DNA of 64,000 nt from Bacteroidales bacterium (GCA_017449525.1 JAFTFL010000004.1:221327-285326), one strand, 5' to 3'; shown: positions 46,574 through 56,394, counted from the stretch's first letter. Notes: generated by a model not told the origin, from the sequence alone. Numbers and translations: made by a program.

Positions 46574-46720
46574 TGTAGCATGCCAAAGCAGCTACGGCGC
46601 AGTGCACGAAGCGGAACTGAAGAGCAGGATGAAGCGTTGCGCCAACAGGGACTGGGAGTTTTCTCCAATGATACAGCCATAACGCGTGAGAGGCTCGGTG
46701 CCGTACGGCATCGAGCCTCT
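46574..46720 (+). ncRNA. Candidate small RNA between promoter and palindrome
   Basis: About 145 nt between a TACCTTTG element and a near-perfect 32-bp palindrome. Internal pairing GGCGCA (46596) with TGCGCC (46638). No ORF recognised. After the hairpin there is no strong T-tract, so termination is uncertain. The layout parallels the candidate at 10495-10640. Confidence 0.3.
46689..46720. repeat. 32-bp palindrome with GCCGTACGGC core
   Basis: Left arm AGAGGCTCGGTGCCGT and right arm ACGGCATCGAGCCTCT are complementary with one G-T mismatch. A related half occurs at 46830-46853 (GTGTCGTACGGCATCGAGCC). The rest of the 46260-46960 gap contains promoters but no gene. Confidence 0.7.
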
Positions 46721-46882
46721 TGCAGTACAGTCCCCACCCTGCCATACCTCTACATCGCTACGCCACACGCTGTTGTGCCGCCCCAATGCCGTACAGCACC
46801 TGCCCCTCATGCCGTGGGATGTGGTAGCTGGTGTCGTACGGCATCGAGCCTCGGAGCCAACGGCAGAATACAATAATTTGCG

Positions 46883-46890
46883 TACCTTTG
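46883..46890 (+). promoter_or_regulatory. -7 promoter element TACCTTTG
   Basis: Consensus -7 element 70 bp upstream of the His/Cys-rich gene; probable promoter of that gene and the TonB receptor. The -33 element is not clear. Confidence 0.55.
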
Positions 46891-46959
46891 CAGCCTCGCA
46901 TCGACGGACGAGCTGCGCACCATGCTGCACCGTCGTGCTGACAGTCAAACCACAAAGGC

Positions 46960-47322
46960 ATGCACACCGCAAAGCACCGACACGCCAACCGCACCTCGAT
47001 AGCCGCCATTCTGATGCTGGCAGCCGTCGGCGTGCTACTCATGATGCCAGTGGTGCACATCCACGAGTTGCCCAGCGTGCAGGAGCACACCGAATGTTCC
47101 AGTTGCTGCCACGAGCACAGCGGCCACATGGGCAACGGGCTGCACCACAACGGCGACTGCCCCTTGTGCCAGGTGTGGTGGACCGTCTACCTGCCCTCCG
47201 CCCCAGTCGAGGCAGAGGGGGCACTCTGCGCCGAGGCGCACTTCATCAGCCGCCCCATCGCGCTGCTGACGACCTGCGCTGCAGACGCTCACGCACCCCG
47301 TGCACCGCCCTGCCTGCTCTGA
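46960..47322 (+). CDS. Small His/Cys-rich exported or membrane protein
   Basis: 120 residues. A hydrophobic segment (residues ~13-32) may be a signal peptide or membrane anchor. It is followed by histidine and cysteine rich sequence (VVHIHEL, ECSSCCHEHSGHMG, LHHNGDCPLCQ), which looks able to bind transition metals. It resembles short periplasmic metal-associated proteins often placed next to metal-uptake TonB receptors in Bacteroidetes. Located about 195 bp upstream of such a receptor. I do not know the family name. Confidence 0.7.
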   Translation: MHTAKHRHANRTSIAAILMLAAVGVLLMMPVVHIHELPSVQEHTECSSCCHEHSGHMGNGLHHNGDCPLCQVWWTVYLPSAPVEAEGALCAEAHFISRPIALLTTCAADAHAPRAPPCLL

Positions 47323-47517
47323 TTTCCCCTCGCCATATGGCCTCACCCTCCTGCTGAAGCAACCGCACATCAGATAGGGGGGCTCAACGCGTTGTGCCTG
47401 CGCACCGCCGTCGGCATCCGCACGGCAGCATCCCACCACGGACTGCGTCCGAAGGGGTTCCTGCCGTGCCGCACAGCTCAACCATTTCAAACCAAACCAA
47501 CACATACAAGCATACAC

Positions 47518-49611
47518 ATGAAAACAACACACACCAATATACCATATCTCGCGGCCGCGCTGCTGCTGGCCCTGATGCCAGCCGTCGGCAGGACGCAGCA
47601 GCCCCACGAAAAGCACGACAGCCTATATCGTTCCACCCTGCACGAGGTGCACATCAGCGGCCCGACCGGCGAGACCACCACTGCCCACACCCCAATGGCA
47701 GTCTCCACCGTGGACGGCCTCACACTGCGGCAGACCGCAGCCACCAACCTCATCGACGCGCTGAGCCACCAGCCTGGCGTAGCGCAAATAGCCACCGGCA
47801 CTGGTATTTCCAAGCCCGTCATCCGCGGTCTGAGCCACAACCGCATCGTCGTAGTGAGCGACAACGTACGGCAGGAGGGTCAACAGTGGGGCGATGAGCA
47901 CGGAGTGGAGCTGGACGAAGCCGACGTGTCGGCAGTGGAAATCATCAAAGGCCCCGCCTCGCTGATGTACGGGTCGGACGCCATGGGGGGCGTCATCGTG
48001 CTGCGGCCAGCCTCCCCCCTGCCCGATGGGGAACTGCGGCTCAACGCCGGAGGGGAGTACCAGAGTGTCAACGGGCTGTGGGGGGGGCACGCCACCCTGA
48101 GCGGAGCCCAACGGGGCTTCTTCTACCGCGCCCACTACGGCGAGCAGGCTGCCCACGCCTACCGCAACCATGCCGACGGCTACGTGCCTGGTTCGCAGTT
48201 GGCTCGGCGCACCCTCTCGGCCGAGTTGGGACGCCGATTTGACAGGGGGCAGAGCCGCCTCAGCTTCTCGCACTACCACTTGGTGCCTGGCATCGTGGAG
48301 GGCGAACGCGACAGCACCGACGGCAGCCTTGTGCTCACCACCGACCCCAAGCGCTACGCCGCCGAATTGCCCTTCCAGGTGGTGAACCACAACAAACTCA
48401 CTTGGGACAACCAGCTGCACCTCGGCACGGGCACCCTGCTCGCCACGCTGAGCCTGCAGCAGAACGACCGTAGGGAATATGAAGACGAGGAGGATGAATA
48501 CGAACTCGGTATGCGGCTGCACACGGCGCAGCTCACCACCTCGTGGCAACAACAACTGCACGACTTCCGCTACAACACGGGGCTGGCACTCATGGCGCAG
48601 AAGATGGGCAACCACGGCGAGGAGACACTGCTGCCCGACTACAGGCAGGCCGACGGAGGCCTGTTTGCCACAGCCGAGTACACTGCACGCCGGTGGGACA
48701 TTGTGGGAGGGCTGCGCGCCGACATGCGCCACCTCGTGGTGGAAGACGACGTGCTGCACTACGGCAACGTCAGCGGCAGCATCGGCACCGTGTGCCACCT
48801 GTCGCCCCACTGGCAGAGCAGGCTCAATGTGGCCCGAGCCTTCCGCGCCCCGTCGGTCTACGAACTAACCTGCGACGGAGTGCACGAGGGCACAGGTCGC
48901 TACGAAATAGGCAACTCGGCACTCGCCTCTGAGCACAGCTTGCAAGCCGACTGGGGCACCGAGTACCACAGCCAACGACTCAGCGTGCAAATTGCCCTGT
49001 TTGCCTCCTACATAGACAACTACATCTACCTGCAACGGCTACCGACCGACATAGAACCCTCGCTGCCCACCTTTGGCTATACCCAAGGCGACGCACGCCT
49101 CATAGGAGGCGAAGCCGCCGCCGAGTGGCACCCCTCCGACCACTGGACCGTAGGAGCTACCGCCTCACTCCTTGACGCACAGCAGCGGCATCAGCCCGAC
49201 GAGGCACGCTATCTGCCTTTCATTCCGCCCGCACAGACCTCGGCACGGGTGGCCTACCGCCTGCCGTCGATAGGTCGGCTGCTGGGAACTACACGTATCG
49301 AACTGAACTGCGAACACCACTTTGCCCAACGCCACTGCCACACCGCCAACGCCACCGAGACCCCCACTCCGGCCTACACCCTAATAGGAATAGCATGCCA
49401 CACCTCCCTCCTCATCCGCGGTAGCAAGGCGGCCGAACTGACCGTAGCCATCAACAACTTGACCGACTGCGCCTATCAGGACCATCTGAGCCGACTGAAG
49501 TATGCCGGCATCAACCCCCTAACCCACGCCACTGGCGTGTGCAACCCTGGGCGCAACATCGTGGTGCGGCTGCACGTACCACTGTCGCTCAGCCGCGCGG
49601 CGCAGCCCTGA
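47518..49611 (+). CDS. TonB-dependent outer-membrane receptor
   Basis: 697 residues from the ATG at 47518 (MKTTHTNIPYLAA), with a signal peptide ending near VGRTQQ. The plug domain runs from about residue 50 to 155 (SVDGLTLRQ-like start, VIRGLSHNRIVVVSDNVRQE, VEIIKGPASLMYGSDAMGGVI). The barrel follows and ends with a terminal strand (NIVVRLHVPLSL). YHLVPGIVEGERD and several histidines (for example FAQRHCH) recall ZnuD-like metal receptors. Zinc or another metal as ligand is inferred from these and the His/Cys-rich neighbour. Confidence 0.9.
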   Translation: MKTTHTNIPYLAAALLLALMPAVGRTQQPHEKHDSLYRSTLHEVHISGPTGETTTAHTPMAVSTVDGLTLRQTAATNLIDALSHQPGVAQIATGTGISKPVIRGLSHNRIVVVSDNVRQEGQQWGDEHGVELDEADVSAVEIIKGPASLMYGSDAMGGVIVLRPASPLPDGELRLNAGGEYQSVNGLWGGHATLSGAQRGFFYRAHYGEQAAHAYRNHADGYVPGSQLARRTLSAELGRRFDRGQSRLSFSHYHLVPGIVEGERDSTDGSLVLTTDPKRYAAELPFQVVNHNKLTWDNQLHLGTGTLLATLSLQQNDRREYEDEEDEYELGMRLHTAQLTTSWQQQLHDFRYNTGLALMAQKMGNHGEETLLPDYRQADGGLFATAEYTARRWDIVGGLRADMRHLVVEDDVLHYGNVSGSIGTVCHLSPHWQSRLNVARAFRAPSVYELTCDGVHEGTGRYEIGNSALASEHSLQADWGTEYHSQRLSVQIALFASYIDNYIYLQRLPTDIEPSLPTFGYTQGDARLIGGEAAAEWHPSDHWTVGATASLLDAQQRHQPDEARYLPFIPPAQTSARVAYRLPSIGRLLGTTRIELNCEHHFAQRHCHTANATETPTPAYTLIGIACHTSLLIRGSKAAELTVAINNLTDCAYQDHLSRLKYAGINPLTHATGVCNPGRNIVVRLHVPLSLSRAAQP

Positions 49612-49643
49612 GCCGCCAGCCCTCGACACCCCCACACCCCTAC

Positions 49644-49693
49644 AAGCAGAGAGCCCTGCCTTCCCCAGTTGGGGAAGGCAGGGCTCTCTGCTT
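49644..49693. terminator. Very long perfect hairpin, bidirectional terminator
   Basis: Inverted repeat with 24-bp arms (49644-49667 and 49670-49693), perfectly complementary, with a 2-nt centre. It sits between the convergent ends of the TonB receptor and the 1527-residue exported protein gene. T-tracts are modest on both sides. Confidence 0.8.
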
Positions 49694-49729
49694 ATCGCGC
49701 TCCGCACCTACAGGGCGCGGCTCGGTGGC

Positions 49730-52700
49730 CTACTCTTCATCCTCTTCCTCCTCGTCGTCGGCCATGTTCGGGTCTTGCTTCAGATTGTCGATGCGCATGA
49801 GGAAATTGGGCACCTCCGTACGGCTTGTGCCTATACGGTAACGGTAATCGCCGAAGGCACCCTTGCCCGACACCTGCCGCGCATCGGGAGGCAAGGCCTT
49901 TATCATGTCGACCCACTCGCCGGCGCTGCTCTGGATGGTCATCTGCTGACTGTTGAACTCATAGCAGAAGTAGTACCAATGGTCGGTCGCAGCCTGCAGG
50001 TAGAGCACCAGATAGAGCCCGTTGCCACGATGGTAGAACTGGGCCTTGACCCTCACAGCCAAATGAACCTGCTTCTTGCCCACAGCGGCCAGACCGGCCA
50101 CCCCGTTGTAGTAGTAACCCAACACAGGCGAGTACTTCCAGTTAATGCCTTCGAGGAGAAGCGTGCTCTCGAAGTCGCGCGGTATCTTTTCATAGAAGCC
50201 AGTGCTCACATAGGTGGTGTAGGCAGTGGCACCTGCATCGGGGCCGAGGTAGTGCATCATAGCACGACGCACCACATCGTTGTCGGGGCTGGAGGGTGCC
50301 AGCCGCAGGTCTTCGGTCAGCAGATTGGTCATGGCACCGAGCACCTTCTCATCGATGGGGAAGGTGAAGCCGAGCACCGTCTTCAGCTCGGTAGCCTCAG
50401 GCTCCTTGCTGCTCACTTCGGCAGTGCCGTAGGAGAAGAGGCGCACATGGTTCTGCTTCACTTGGAAGTTGATGGGACCTTCGCCCTCGACGGAGCAGCT
50501 GCGTGTGTCGAGAGCCAGGTAGGGGCTGACCACCTCGTCGGGGTTCTCCAGTTTGGCAGCCGAGGCTATCATGTAGCGTCCCTCTTTGCTATCATAAGTG
50601 AGCAGACCGTGGGCCGTCATGAGTTCATTGTCGGCGGCGCGGTCGTTGGTGAGGAAAGCTGGGGTAGGCTGTAGTGCCTTGGTGCGGTCGAGCAGGATGG
50701 AGGCCGTGATGCGGTTGCCCCGCCAGTCGGTGGGTATCTCGGGCACCACCACACGGATTTGACGCGGATTAAGGTAGGAGGCATAGGCCAGCAGACCCAG
50801 TTTCTCGGTGGGTGCACACTTGTGAAGCAAGCGCACACCGCCTTCGAAGTAGTAGTACTGGCTGTCGGCTTCGACGCGCACGCTGCCAGCGAAGCCGAAG
50901 GCGCTGTTGAGGGTAAAGCCCACACTGTCGCTGATAAAGCCGCGACCGACCGTACGCCCTTTGGCATCGGGTGCCACCTCGCTGAGGTAGATGCGCTGCT
51001 TCTTGTCGTCCTCGTCCACATAGTCTATGTTCCCCTTGGCCGAATACTTTCGGGCACCGTCGACCAGCACGTCGGCATCGTAGATGAGGTGGTAGCGGTT
51101 GTCGGCCGAAGCCAAAAGCTGGGCATGCTTAAGCAGGTCCATGCTGCCACCCGCACGCACATGCACCGTATCGGCTGCAGGAGCCACCACTGCGTCGGCC
51201 GTACGCACAAGGAATACGCCTCGGCAGGAGAGCTGCCCCGCATTGTAGCGATAGGAGGCGCGCGTCGACCGGAACGTGAGGCTATCACGCTTGGGGTCGG
51301 TACTGACAAAGCGTGCGCCAGGCATCTCCTTGCGTTCCACCCGTTCACGCACAGTCAAGCCCTCCATACCGCCTGAGCCTTCGCTCTTGCTGTTGATCAG
51401 GTCGAGCTCCTTACGGTCTATCTCCCAGCCAAACTTGTCCACGTAGGCTGCGTAGGAGAGCAACGGCAGCAGGGTGCGTTGCATGTCAGCATTGGCTGTG
51501 AACTCAGCACGGCGCTTGTCGTAGTCCACATGTGAGCGCATGTTGGTGGCGTAGAAAGCCACATTATTATACACATCGCTGCGCAGGGTGAAAGCGCTCA
51601 CTTGCGCATCCATCTGTCTGGAGTGCAAGTCGAAGCGGTCCGATTCCACAGTGCCTTCGCCGATGGTTACGGCCCCTTCTCCCAAAGCACCCTGGGGACG
51701 CAGCACTACATTGCCAGCCAAGAGGGCGTCGCCCCGATACATGGTGAACGGACGGCCGTTGCGCAGCTGCTGTACGCGCATAGAGTCGGCATAGGGGAAC
51801 CAGCGCACCACAGCACGACCGTTGTGCACGTCGGGGAAGCCGCCTTGCTCTCGCACGAGCAAGGTGTCGGTGAAGCCGCTTGCAGAGTCGGGGGTGAAGA
51901 GGATGCTCTTGGAGGCCATCTGCGAAGTGAGGTATTCCAGTTTGCCCGCCCCGCGCAAGCCCTGATAGCTGAGGTCAATGAGGTTGGTGAAGTGGCCTTT
52001 GCCACCATAGCAGTCGTAGCCCTGCTTCGGCGTCTTGGTGGTGAATCCTAAAGAGTAGTCGCGCTGCACCCGCAAGGGTTCTGTTATGTCGGGAAAGATG
52101 CCACCCGAGGTGAGTACACCGCCAAACATAAGACTGTCGGTGGCGAAGTCCACCATGTTGCGTATCTCGAAAGGATGGAGGGTGTAGTAGAACTTGTCAC
52201 GGCGGTAAGTGCCACCGTGTATGTCCTTGCGGTCGTAATAGACAAAGCTGTTCTCTATGCTGTTGAAGATGGGGTAGTCTTTGGTCTTACGGAGACCACT
52301 GTGGTTGCTCGAGTCGTCAATCTGCAGGTAGCCTTTGAGGTTGTAGAGTGGGGTGTAGACTATGTGGTCTTCCTGCGGATTGTTGAATTGGGTTACGTAG
52401 AACATCATGGAGTCCACCTGGGGCAGGTCAAGGCGGAAGGCCGAGTAGCGAAACGAGGCACCAGATACGAAGAGGACGAATCGACCCGCATCGATGCGAC
52501 CTGAGAAGTCGATGTCGCGATTCTTCTTTACCACCAGGTTACCGCCCCGAGGGTAGATGGCCACCTGCTGGCTGTCGCTCACCACAAAGCGTTTGACACC
52601 GGCCATCTGCAGGTTGCCCGACGATAGGTCGAGACGGGCGTTGCCCTTGGTGGAGGCCGATTCGAGGACTATGGCATCGTAGTTGGCATCGGGGCTCTTG

Positions 52701-54313
52701 GTGAAGGCTTCGTGGTAGTCTATGAGCTTGTCCTTCACATAGACGCGGCTGTTGGCTTCGTTGTAGGCCACTAAGCCCGAACGGGCAAGCGTATGCACCA
52801 TCGACTTGGCTTGCATGATGTCGAGATGCAGGAATTGGGCAAACTCGTCGACATAGAATTCATAGGCCATGCCGAGGCTCTTGATGTAGGCATAGACGCG
52901 CTCCACCGGGTTCACATCCTCGATGCCCTGCAGTTCGCGGAACTTGCGCTCGGAGTAGTAGCTGTTCGACTCGAAGGTGGAGAATGACTGGTCGCCTGAT
53001 TGACCAAGCATAGAGAAGTCGAGCACATCGGCATCCATGCGCCACACCATGGACTCACAGTACATGTCGAGCTGGTGATAACTATTGGTGTAGGGGCTGT
53101 AGTAGTTGCGCTTGGAGTCATTGACGAGCACGAGCTGCTTGGAGCCCACAAGGTAGCGTGCCAAAATACCATTATTATATATAGAATCGTCGCCCACATA
53201 GAGCCGCACCGAGGCCTGTTCGCTGACGATGCGGTCGTGGGTGATAGTGAACTTGGTGGAGGTGAGCGTGGCAAAGCGTTTCCCATCGCGGTAGAAGATG
53301 ATGGTGGCGGGGTTCTTGGTGTCGGAGGTGATGAATTTGCCGCCGTTCATCATGAAGCTACCGCTGTAGTCCACACCAGGCAGGATGTCCTTCAATCGGA
53401 AGTCTTTTTGGTAGGAACGGAATTTGGGATAGGTGTACTTGTCCGGCTCCATCTTGGCGGAGAGTTGTTCCTCTACACGTCCCATGATGGGTGTGGTGAA
53501 GTAGTTGCTGTTGGTAAACATGACTGAGTCGGCCGCAAACTTGGCGAACTTGGTGATGGCCTCGTAGCGGCTCAGTTGAGCCCAACAGGCAGTAGTGGGT
53601 ATGCCGGTGCGGTCCCAGTTAATGCGACCTCCCTGTCCCACCCAGCGGCTATCAAAATAGTAGTAGCGACCAGTGGTGCCATATATGGTGCCGTTGTCCT
53701 TATCACTGGCGTAGTACAGCTCCATGGGGGTGGCGAAGTCTATCACTATCTGCTGTCCTTCCAGCCTCAGGGTGAAAGGTGCTGTGGGCTGTGCCTGCCA
53801 GGTGGCGGCTCGCGAGGCACCGAGGGTGCGGCTGGTAAGGAAGCCGTCGGTGAAGGCCACAAAGTCGTTCAGATCTTTCGTCTTGCGCCCTTTGGATTGG
53901 AGAAAGAGGACGGCTTCAAGCCAGCGGCCGAAGTTGTCTGTCTGCCCCTGCATAGTGGCAAAGCGGGTGAGCTGCTCCACGTAGTTATAGGCATCGGGCA
54001 AGGGGCGCATCTTCTGCTGCAGCAGCCCGTTGGCCGAACTAAGTATCTGCTCCTGCCGCTGGGCGCTCATGCCCACATAGGCCTTGGCAAAGCGCTCCAC
54101 CAGTGCCGCGTTGGCTTTCTGCTTATCCTTGTCGGAAGTGGCAGCATTGAGATAGTCCAGCATCTGAGCCATGAAAGTGGGTGCGTCGAAATGAGTTACA
54201 CGAGTCTTCTGCGCCGATGCCGACAGGCCAAGGCTTATCAGTGCCACAAGGGCGAACGCAAAGAAGGGGAACCGGAGGCTGCCACGGGGGACAGCGGCGT
54301 GTGTGTGCTTCAT
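49730..54313 (-). CDS. Large exported protein of unknown function
   Basis: 1527 residues from the ATG at 54313 (MKHTHAAVPRG), with a hydrophobic signal segment ending GLSASAQ; a longer frame starts at 54349. The body is rich in short beta-strand segments (for example VYNNVAFYATNMRSHVDYD, YHLIYDADVLVDGARKYSAKG). Some stretches recall OstA/LptA-type beta repeats, but this is only an impression. No catalytic motif or T9SS sorting domain was found. The C-terminus is a run of acidic residues (NMADDEEEEDEE). It is monocistronic between two intergenic hairpins. I do not recognise the family; the length and signal suggest a periplasmic or outer-membrane location. Confidence 0.8.
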   Translation of the reverse strand: MKHTHAAVPRGSLRFPFFAFALVALISLGLSASAQKTRVTHFDAPTFMAQMLDYLNAATSDKDKQKANAALVERFAKAYVGMSAQRQEQILSSANGLLQQKMRPLPDAYNYVEQLTRFATMQGQTDNFGRWLEAVLFLQSKGRKTKDLNDFVAFTDGFLTSRTLGASRAATWQAQPTAPFTLRLEGQQIVIDFATPMELYYASDKDNGTIYGTTGRYYYFDSRWVGQGGRINWDRTGIPTTACWAQLSRYEAITKFAKFAADSVMFTNSNYFTTPIMGRVEEQLSAKMEPDKYTYPKFRSYQKDFRLKDILPGVDYSGSFMMNGGKFITSDTKNPATIIFYRDGKRFATLTSTKFTITHDRIVSEQASVRLYVGDDSIYNNGILARYLVGSKQLVLVNDSKRNYYSPYTNSYHQLDMYCESMVWRMDADVLDFSMLGQSGDQSFSTFESNSYYSERKFRELQGIEDVNPVERVYAYIKSLGMAYEFYVDEFAQFLHLDIMQAKSMVHTLARSGLVAYNEANSRVYVKDKLIDYHEAFTKSPDANYDAIVLESASTKGNARLDLSSGNLQMAGVKRFVVSDSQQVAIYPRGGNLVVKKNRDIDFSGRIDAGRFVLFVSGASFRYSAFRLDLPQVDSMMFYVTQFNNPQEDHIVYTPLYNLKGYLQIDDSSNHSGLRKTKDYPIFNSIENSFVYYDRKDIHGGTYRRDKFYYTLHPFEIRNMVDFATDSLMFGGVLTSGGIFPDITEPLRVQRDYSLGFTTKTPKQGYDCYGGKGHFTNLIDLSYQGLRGAGKLEYLTSQMASKSILFTPDSASGFTDTLLVREQGGFPDVHNGRAVVRWFPYADSMRVQQLRNGRPFTMYRGDALLAGNVVLRPQGALGEGAVTIGEGTVESDRFDLHSRQMDAQVSAFTLRSDVYNNVAFYATNMRSHVDYDKRRAEFTANADMQRTLLPLLSYAAYVDKFGWEIDRKELDLINSKSEGSGGMEGLTVRERVERKEMPGARFVSTDPKRDSLTFRSTRASYRYNAGQLSCRGVFLVRTADAVVAPAADTVHVRAGGSMDLLKHAQLLASADNRYHLIYDADVLVDGARKYSAKGNIDYVDEDDKKQRIYLSEVAPDAKGRTVGRGFISDSVGFTLNSAFGFAGSVRVEADSQYYYFEGGVRLLHKCAPTEKLGLLAYASYLNPRQIRVVVPEIPTDWRGNRITASILLDRTKALQPTPAFLTNDRAADNELMTAHGLLTYDSKEGRYMIASAAKLENPDEVVSPYLALDTRSCSVEGEGPINFQVKQNHVRLFSYGTAEVSSKEPEATELKTVLGFTFPIDEKVLGAMTNLLTEDLRLAPSSPDNDVVRRAMMHYLGPDAGATAYTTYVSTGFYEKIPRDFESTLLLEGINWKYSPVLGYYYNGVAGLAAVGKKQVHLAVRVKAQFYHRGNGLYLVLYLQAATDHWYYFCYEFNSQQMTIQSSAGEWVDMIKALPPDARQVSGKGAFGDYRYRIGTSRTEVPNFLMRIDNLKQDPNMADDEEEEDEE

Positions 54314-54493
54314 GATGTGATGATAATGTCTGCGGTTGGTAACGGGCATTCGTTCTCCTTAGTACACATAAAAGAGCAAAGAGGCGTACACATCATAAGC
54401 GCGTGCGACTCGTGCGAGATAAAAAGGCAGCAACTGATGCGAGGCAATAGGCAACCACCCTTACGGGATAAGGGAGGGTTGGTAATTTCTTCG

Positions 54494-54501
54494 TACCTTT
54501 G
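54494..54501 (+). promoter_or_regulatory. -7 promoter element TACCTTTG for rsmE
   Basis: TAnnTTTG match ending 29 bp upstream of the rsmE ATG. Confidence 0.6.
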
Positions 54502-54530
54502 CACCCCAAAAGCAAAACAGAGGAGAAGCC

Positions 54531-55244
54531 ATGCAACTGTTCTATATTGAAGACCTCTGCAACGATTGGGTTACACTGCCAGCCGAAGAGTCGCGCCACT
54601 GTTCGAAGGTGCTGCGCCTGCGCCGTGGCGACGAGTTGCACCTCACCGACGGATGCGGCCTAATGTGTCGCGCCGAGGTTGACGTGTCCGACCCTCGAGC
54701 TACGACGCTCCACATCGTGGAACGCACCACAGGCTACGGCCTCCGACCCTACTATCTGCACATGGCCGTGGCTCCTACCAAGAACGCGGCACGCTACGAG
54801 TGGTTCGTAGAGAAGGCCGTCGAGATAGGTGTGGATGAAATCACCCTCCTACGCTGCGATCATTCGGAGCGCACCGACCTCAACCTCGAACGCCTCGAGC
54901 GCATTGTCGTCAGCGCCATGAAGCAATCACTCAAAGCCTACAAACCGCGCCTCAATGCGCCCACCACGATGGACAAACTGCTGGCCACCCCCTTCGAAGG
55001 GCTGCGCCTGATGGGCTACTGCACTTCTACCGACCGAACCCCCATCGGGCACGCCTACCAGGCAGGCGTGCCCACCACAATCCTCATAGGCCCCGAAGGC
55101 GACTTCTCGGAACGCGAAGTGGCTGCAGCCAGAGTCCAAGGCGTAGTACCCATCACCCTCGGCAAAAGCCGCCTGCGCACCGAAACAGCCGCCCTCATGG
55201 CCGTGGCCTGCGCCGCTCTGGCCAACCAAACATCCCTCACCTAA
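54531..55244 (+). CDS. rsmE: 16S rRNA (uracil-1498-N3) methyltransferase RsmE
   Basis: SPOUT-class methyltransferase that modifies U1498 in the decoding region. 237 residues. N-terminal PUA-like part (EESRHCSKVLRLRRGDELHLTDG), then the knot with LIGPEGDFSEREV and LGKSRLRTETAALMA. It starts a short operon with the DUF4159 gene (10 bp gap). Confidence 0.95.
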   Translation: MQLFYIEDLCNDWVTLPAEESRHCSKVLRLRRGDELHLTDGCGLMCRAEVDVSDPRATTLHIVERTTGYGLRPYYLHMAVAPTKNAARYEWFVEKAVEIGVDEITLLRCDHSERTDLNLERLERIVVSAMKQSLKAYKPRLNAPTTMDKLLATPFEGLRLMGYCTSTDRTPIGHAYQAGVPTTILIGPEGDFSEREVAAARVQGVVPITLGKSRLRTETAALMAVACAALANQTSLT

Positions 55245-55254
55245 CCACATCCCC

Positions 55255-55914
55255 ATGCGTACCCCCCACCTCATCCTTATCCTTCTCATCGCCCTGCTAT
55301 TGCCCCTCGGCTCGGCTGCACAGACGCAGATAGCCCTCCTCAAATACGGCGGCGGTGGCGACTGGTATGCCAACCCCACCTCGCTCAAAAACCTCATAAC
55401 CTTCTGCAACCAAGACCTCGGCATGAACCTCGCTCCACAGCAAGCCGAAGTTGACGTGGGCAGCAGCGAACTGTTTGACTACCCATTCGTCCACATGACC
55501 GGCCACGGCAACGTGCAACTGACCGACGCCGAAGTCAAGAACCTGCGCGCCTACCTCATCGGAGGAGGATTCCTCCATATCGACGACAACTACGGCATGC
55601 GCCCCTACATCATTCCCCAAATGAAACGCGTTTTCCCCGAGCTGGACTTCGTCGAACTGCCCTTCTCCCACCCCATCTACCACCAAAAGTACGACTTCTC
55701 CAATGGATTGCCCAAAATCCATGAGCACGACAACCTCCCCCCAAAGGGCTACGGCCTCGTGTGGGAAGGCCGACTCGTATGCCTCTTCACTTGGGAGTGC
55801 GACCTTGGGGATGGATGGGAAGACCCCGACGTGCACGGCGACAGTCCCGCCACCCGTCTCAAAGCCCTTCGCATGGGTCAAAACATCCTGCAATACGTCT
55901 TCATGGGACAATAG
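55255..55914 (+). CDS. DUF4159 domain-containing exported protein
   Basis: 219 residues with a signal peptide (LILLIALLLPLGSAAQ). The body (ALLKYGGGGDWYANPTSL, FLHIDDNYGM, FPELDFVELPFSHPIYH) matches the DUF4159 pattern, a glutamine-amidotransferase-like fold found in Bacteroidetes. Role unknown. 10 bp after rsmE. Confidence 0.88.
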   Translation: MRTPHLILILLIALLLPLGSAAQTQIALLKYGGGGDWYANPTSLKNLITFCNQDLGMNLAPQQAEVDVGSSELFDYPFVHMTGHGNVQLTDAEVKNLRAYLIGGGFLHIDDNYGMRPYIIPQMKRVFPELDFVELPFSHPIYHQKYDFSNGLPKIHEHDNLPPKGYGLVWEGRLVCLFTWECDLGDGWEDPDVHGDSPATRLKALRMGQNILQYVFMGQ

Positions 55915-55978
55915 GCCACCACCACCTCGACTCGAAATCCTATCCTTATAAACCACATAACCCTAACCCACCATCAAA

Positions 55979-56314
55979 ATGACCATTGACTTTACCCTCA
56001 TTCCCGAAGAGCACATCCTCCACTTTAAAGACGGGCTCGGCACCACCATCACTCGCAACTTCACCGATGGCACCAATAAAATCATGCAAGGCCGCCTCAA
56101 CCCAGGCTGCTCCATCGGTCTGCACCGCCACGAACAGAACAGCGAAACTATCCTCATCCTCAGCGGCCACGCCCGATGCCTATACGACGACAGAGAAGAA
56201 CTACTCAGTGCTGGCCAATGCCACTACTGCCCCCAAGGCCACAAACACAGTCTCATAAACGCCAGCCCCACCGAGCCCCTAACCTACTTCGCCATCGTTG
56301 CTGAACACCACTAA
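55979..56314 (+). CDS. Cupin domain protein
   Basis: 111 residues forming one cupin barrel. The motifs GCSIGLHRHEQNSETILILSG and the later HYCPQGHKHSL supply the histidine metal ligands. Substrate unknown. Last gene of this group; the gap downstream carries tandem repeats. Confidence 0.88.
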   Translation: MTIDFTLIPEEHILHFKDGLGTTITRNFTDGTNKIMQGRLNPGCSIGLHRHEQNSETILILSGHARCLYDDREELLSAGQCHYCPQGHKHSLINASPTEPLTYFAIVAEHH

Positions 56315-56394
56315 CCTTTTCCCCCACTCTTTGCGAAAACGCCCCGAAAGCTGAGACAGAGCATTCCTGAAATACAGGCGAAGGGCTGGCTATC

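Noticed and set aside
47623-48810. 395-codon minus-strand ORF opposite the TonB receptor
   Set aside because: Antisense shadow of the receptor, no family features.
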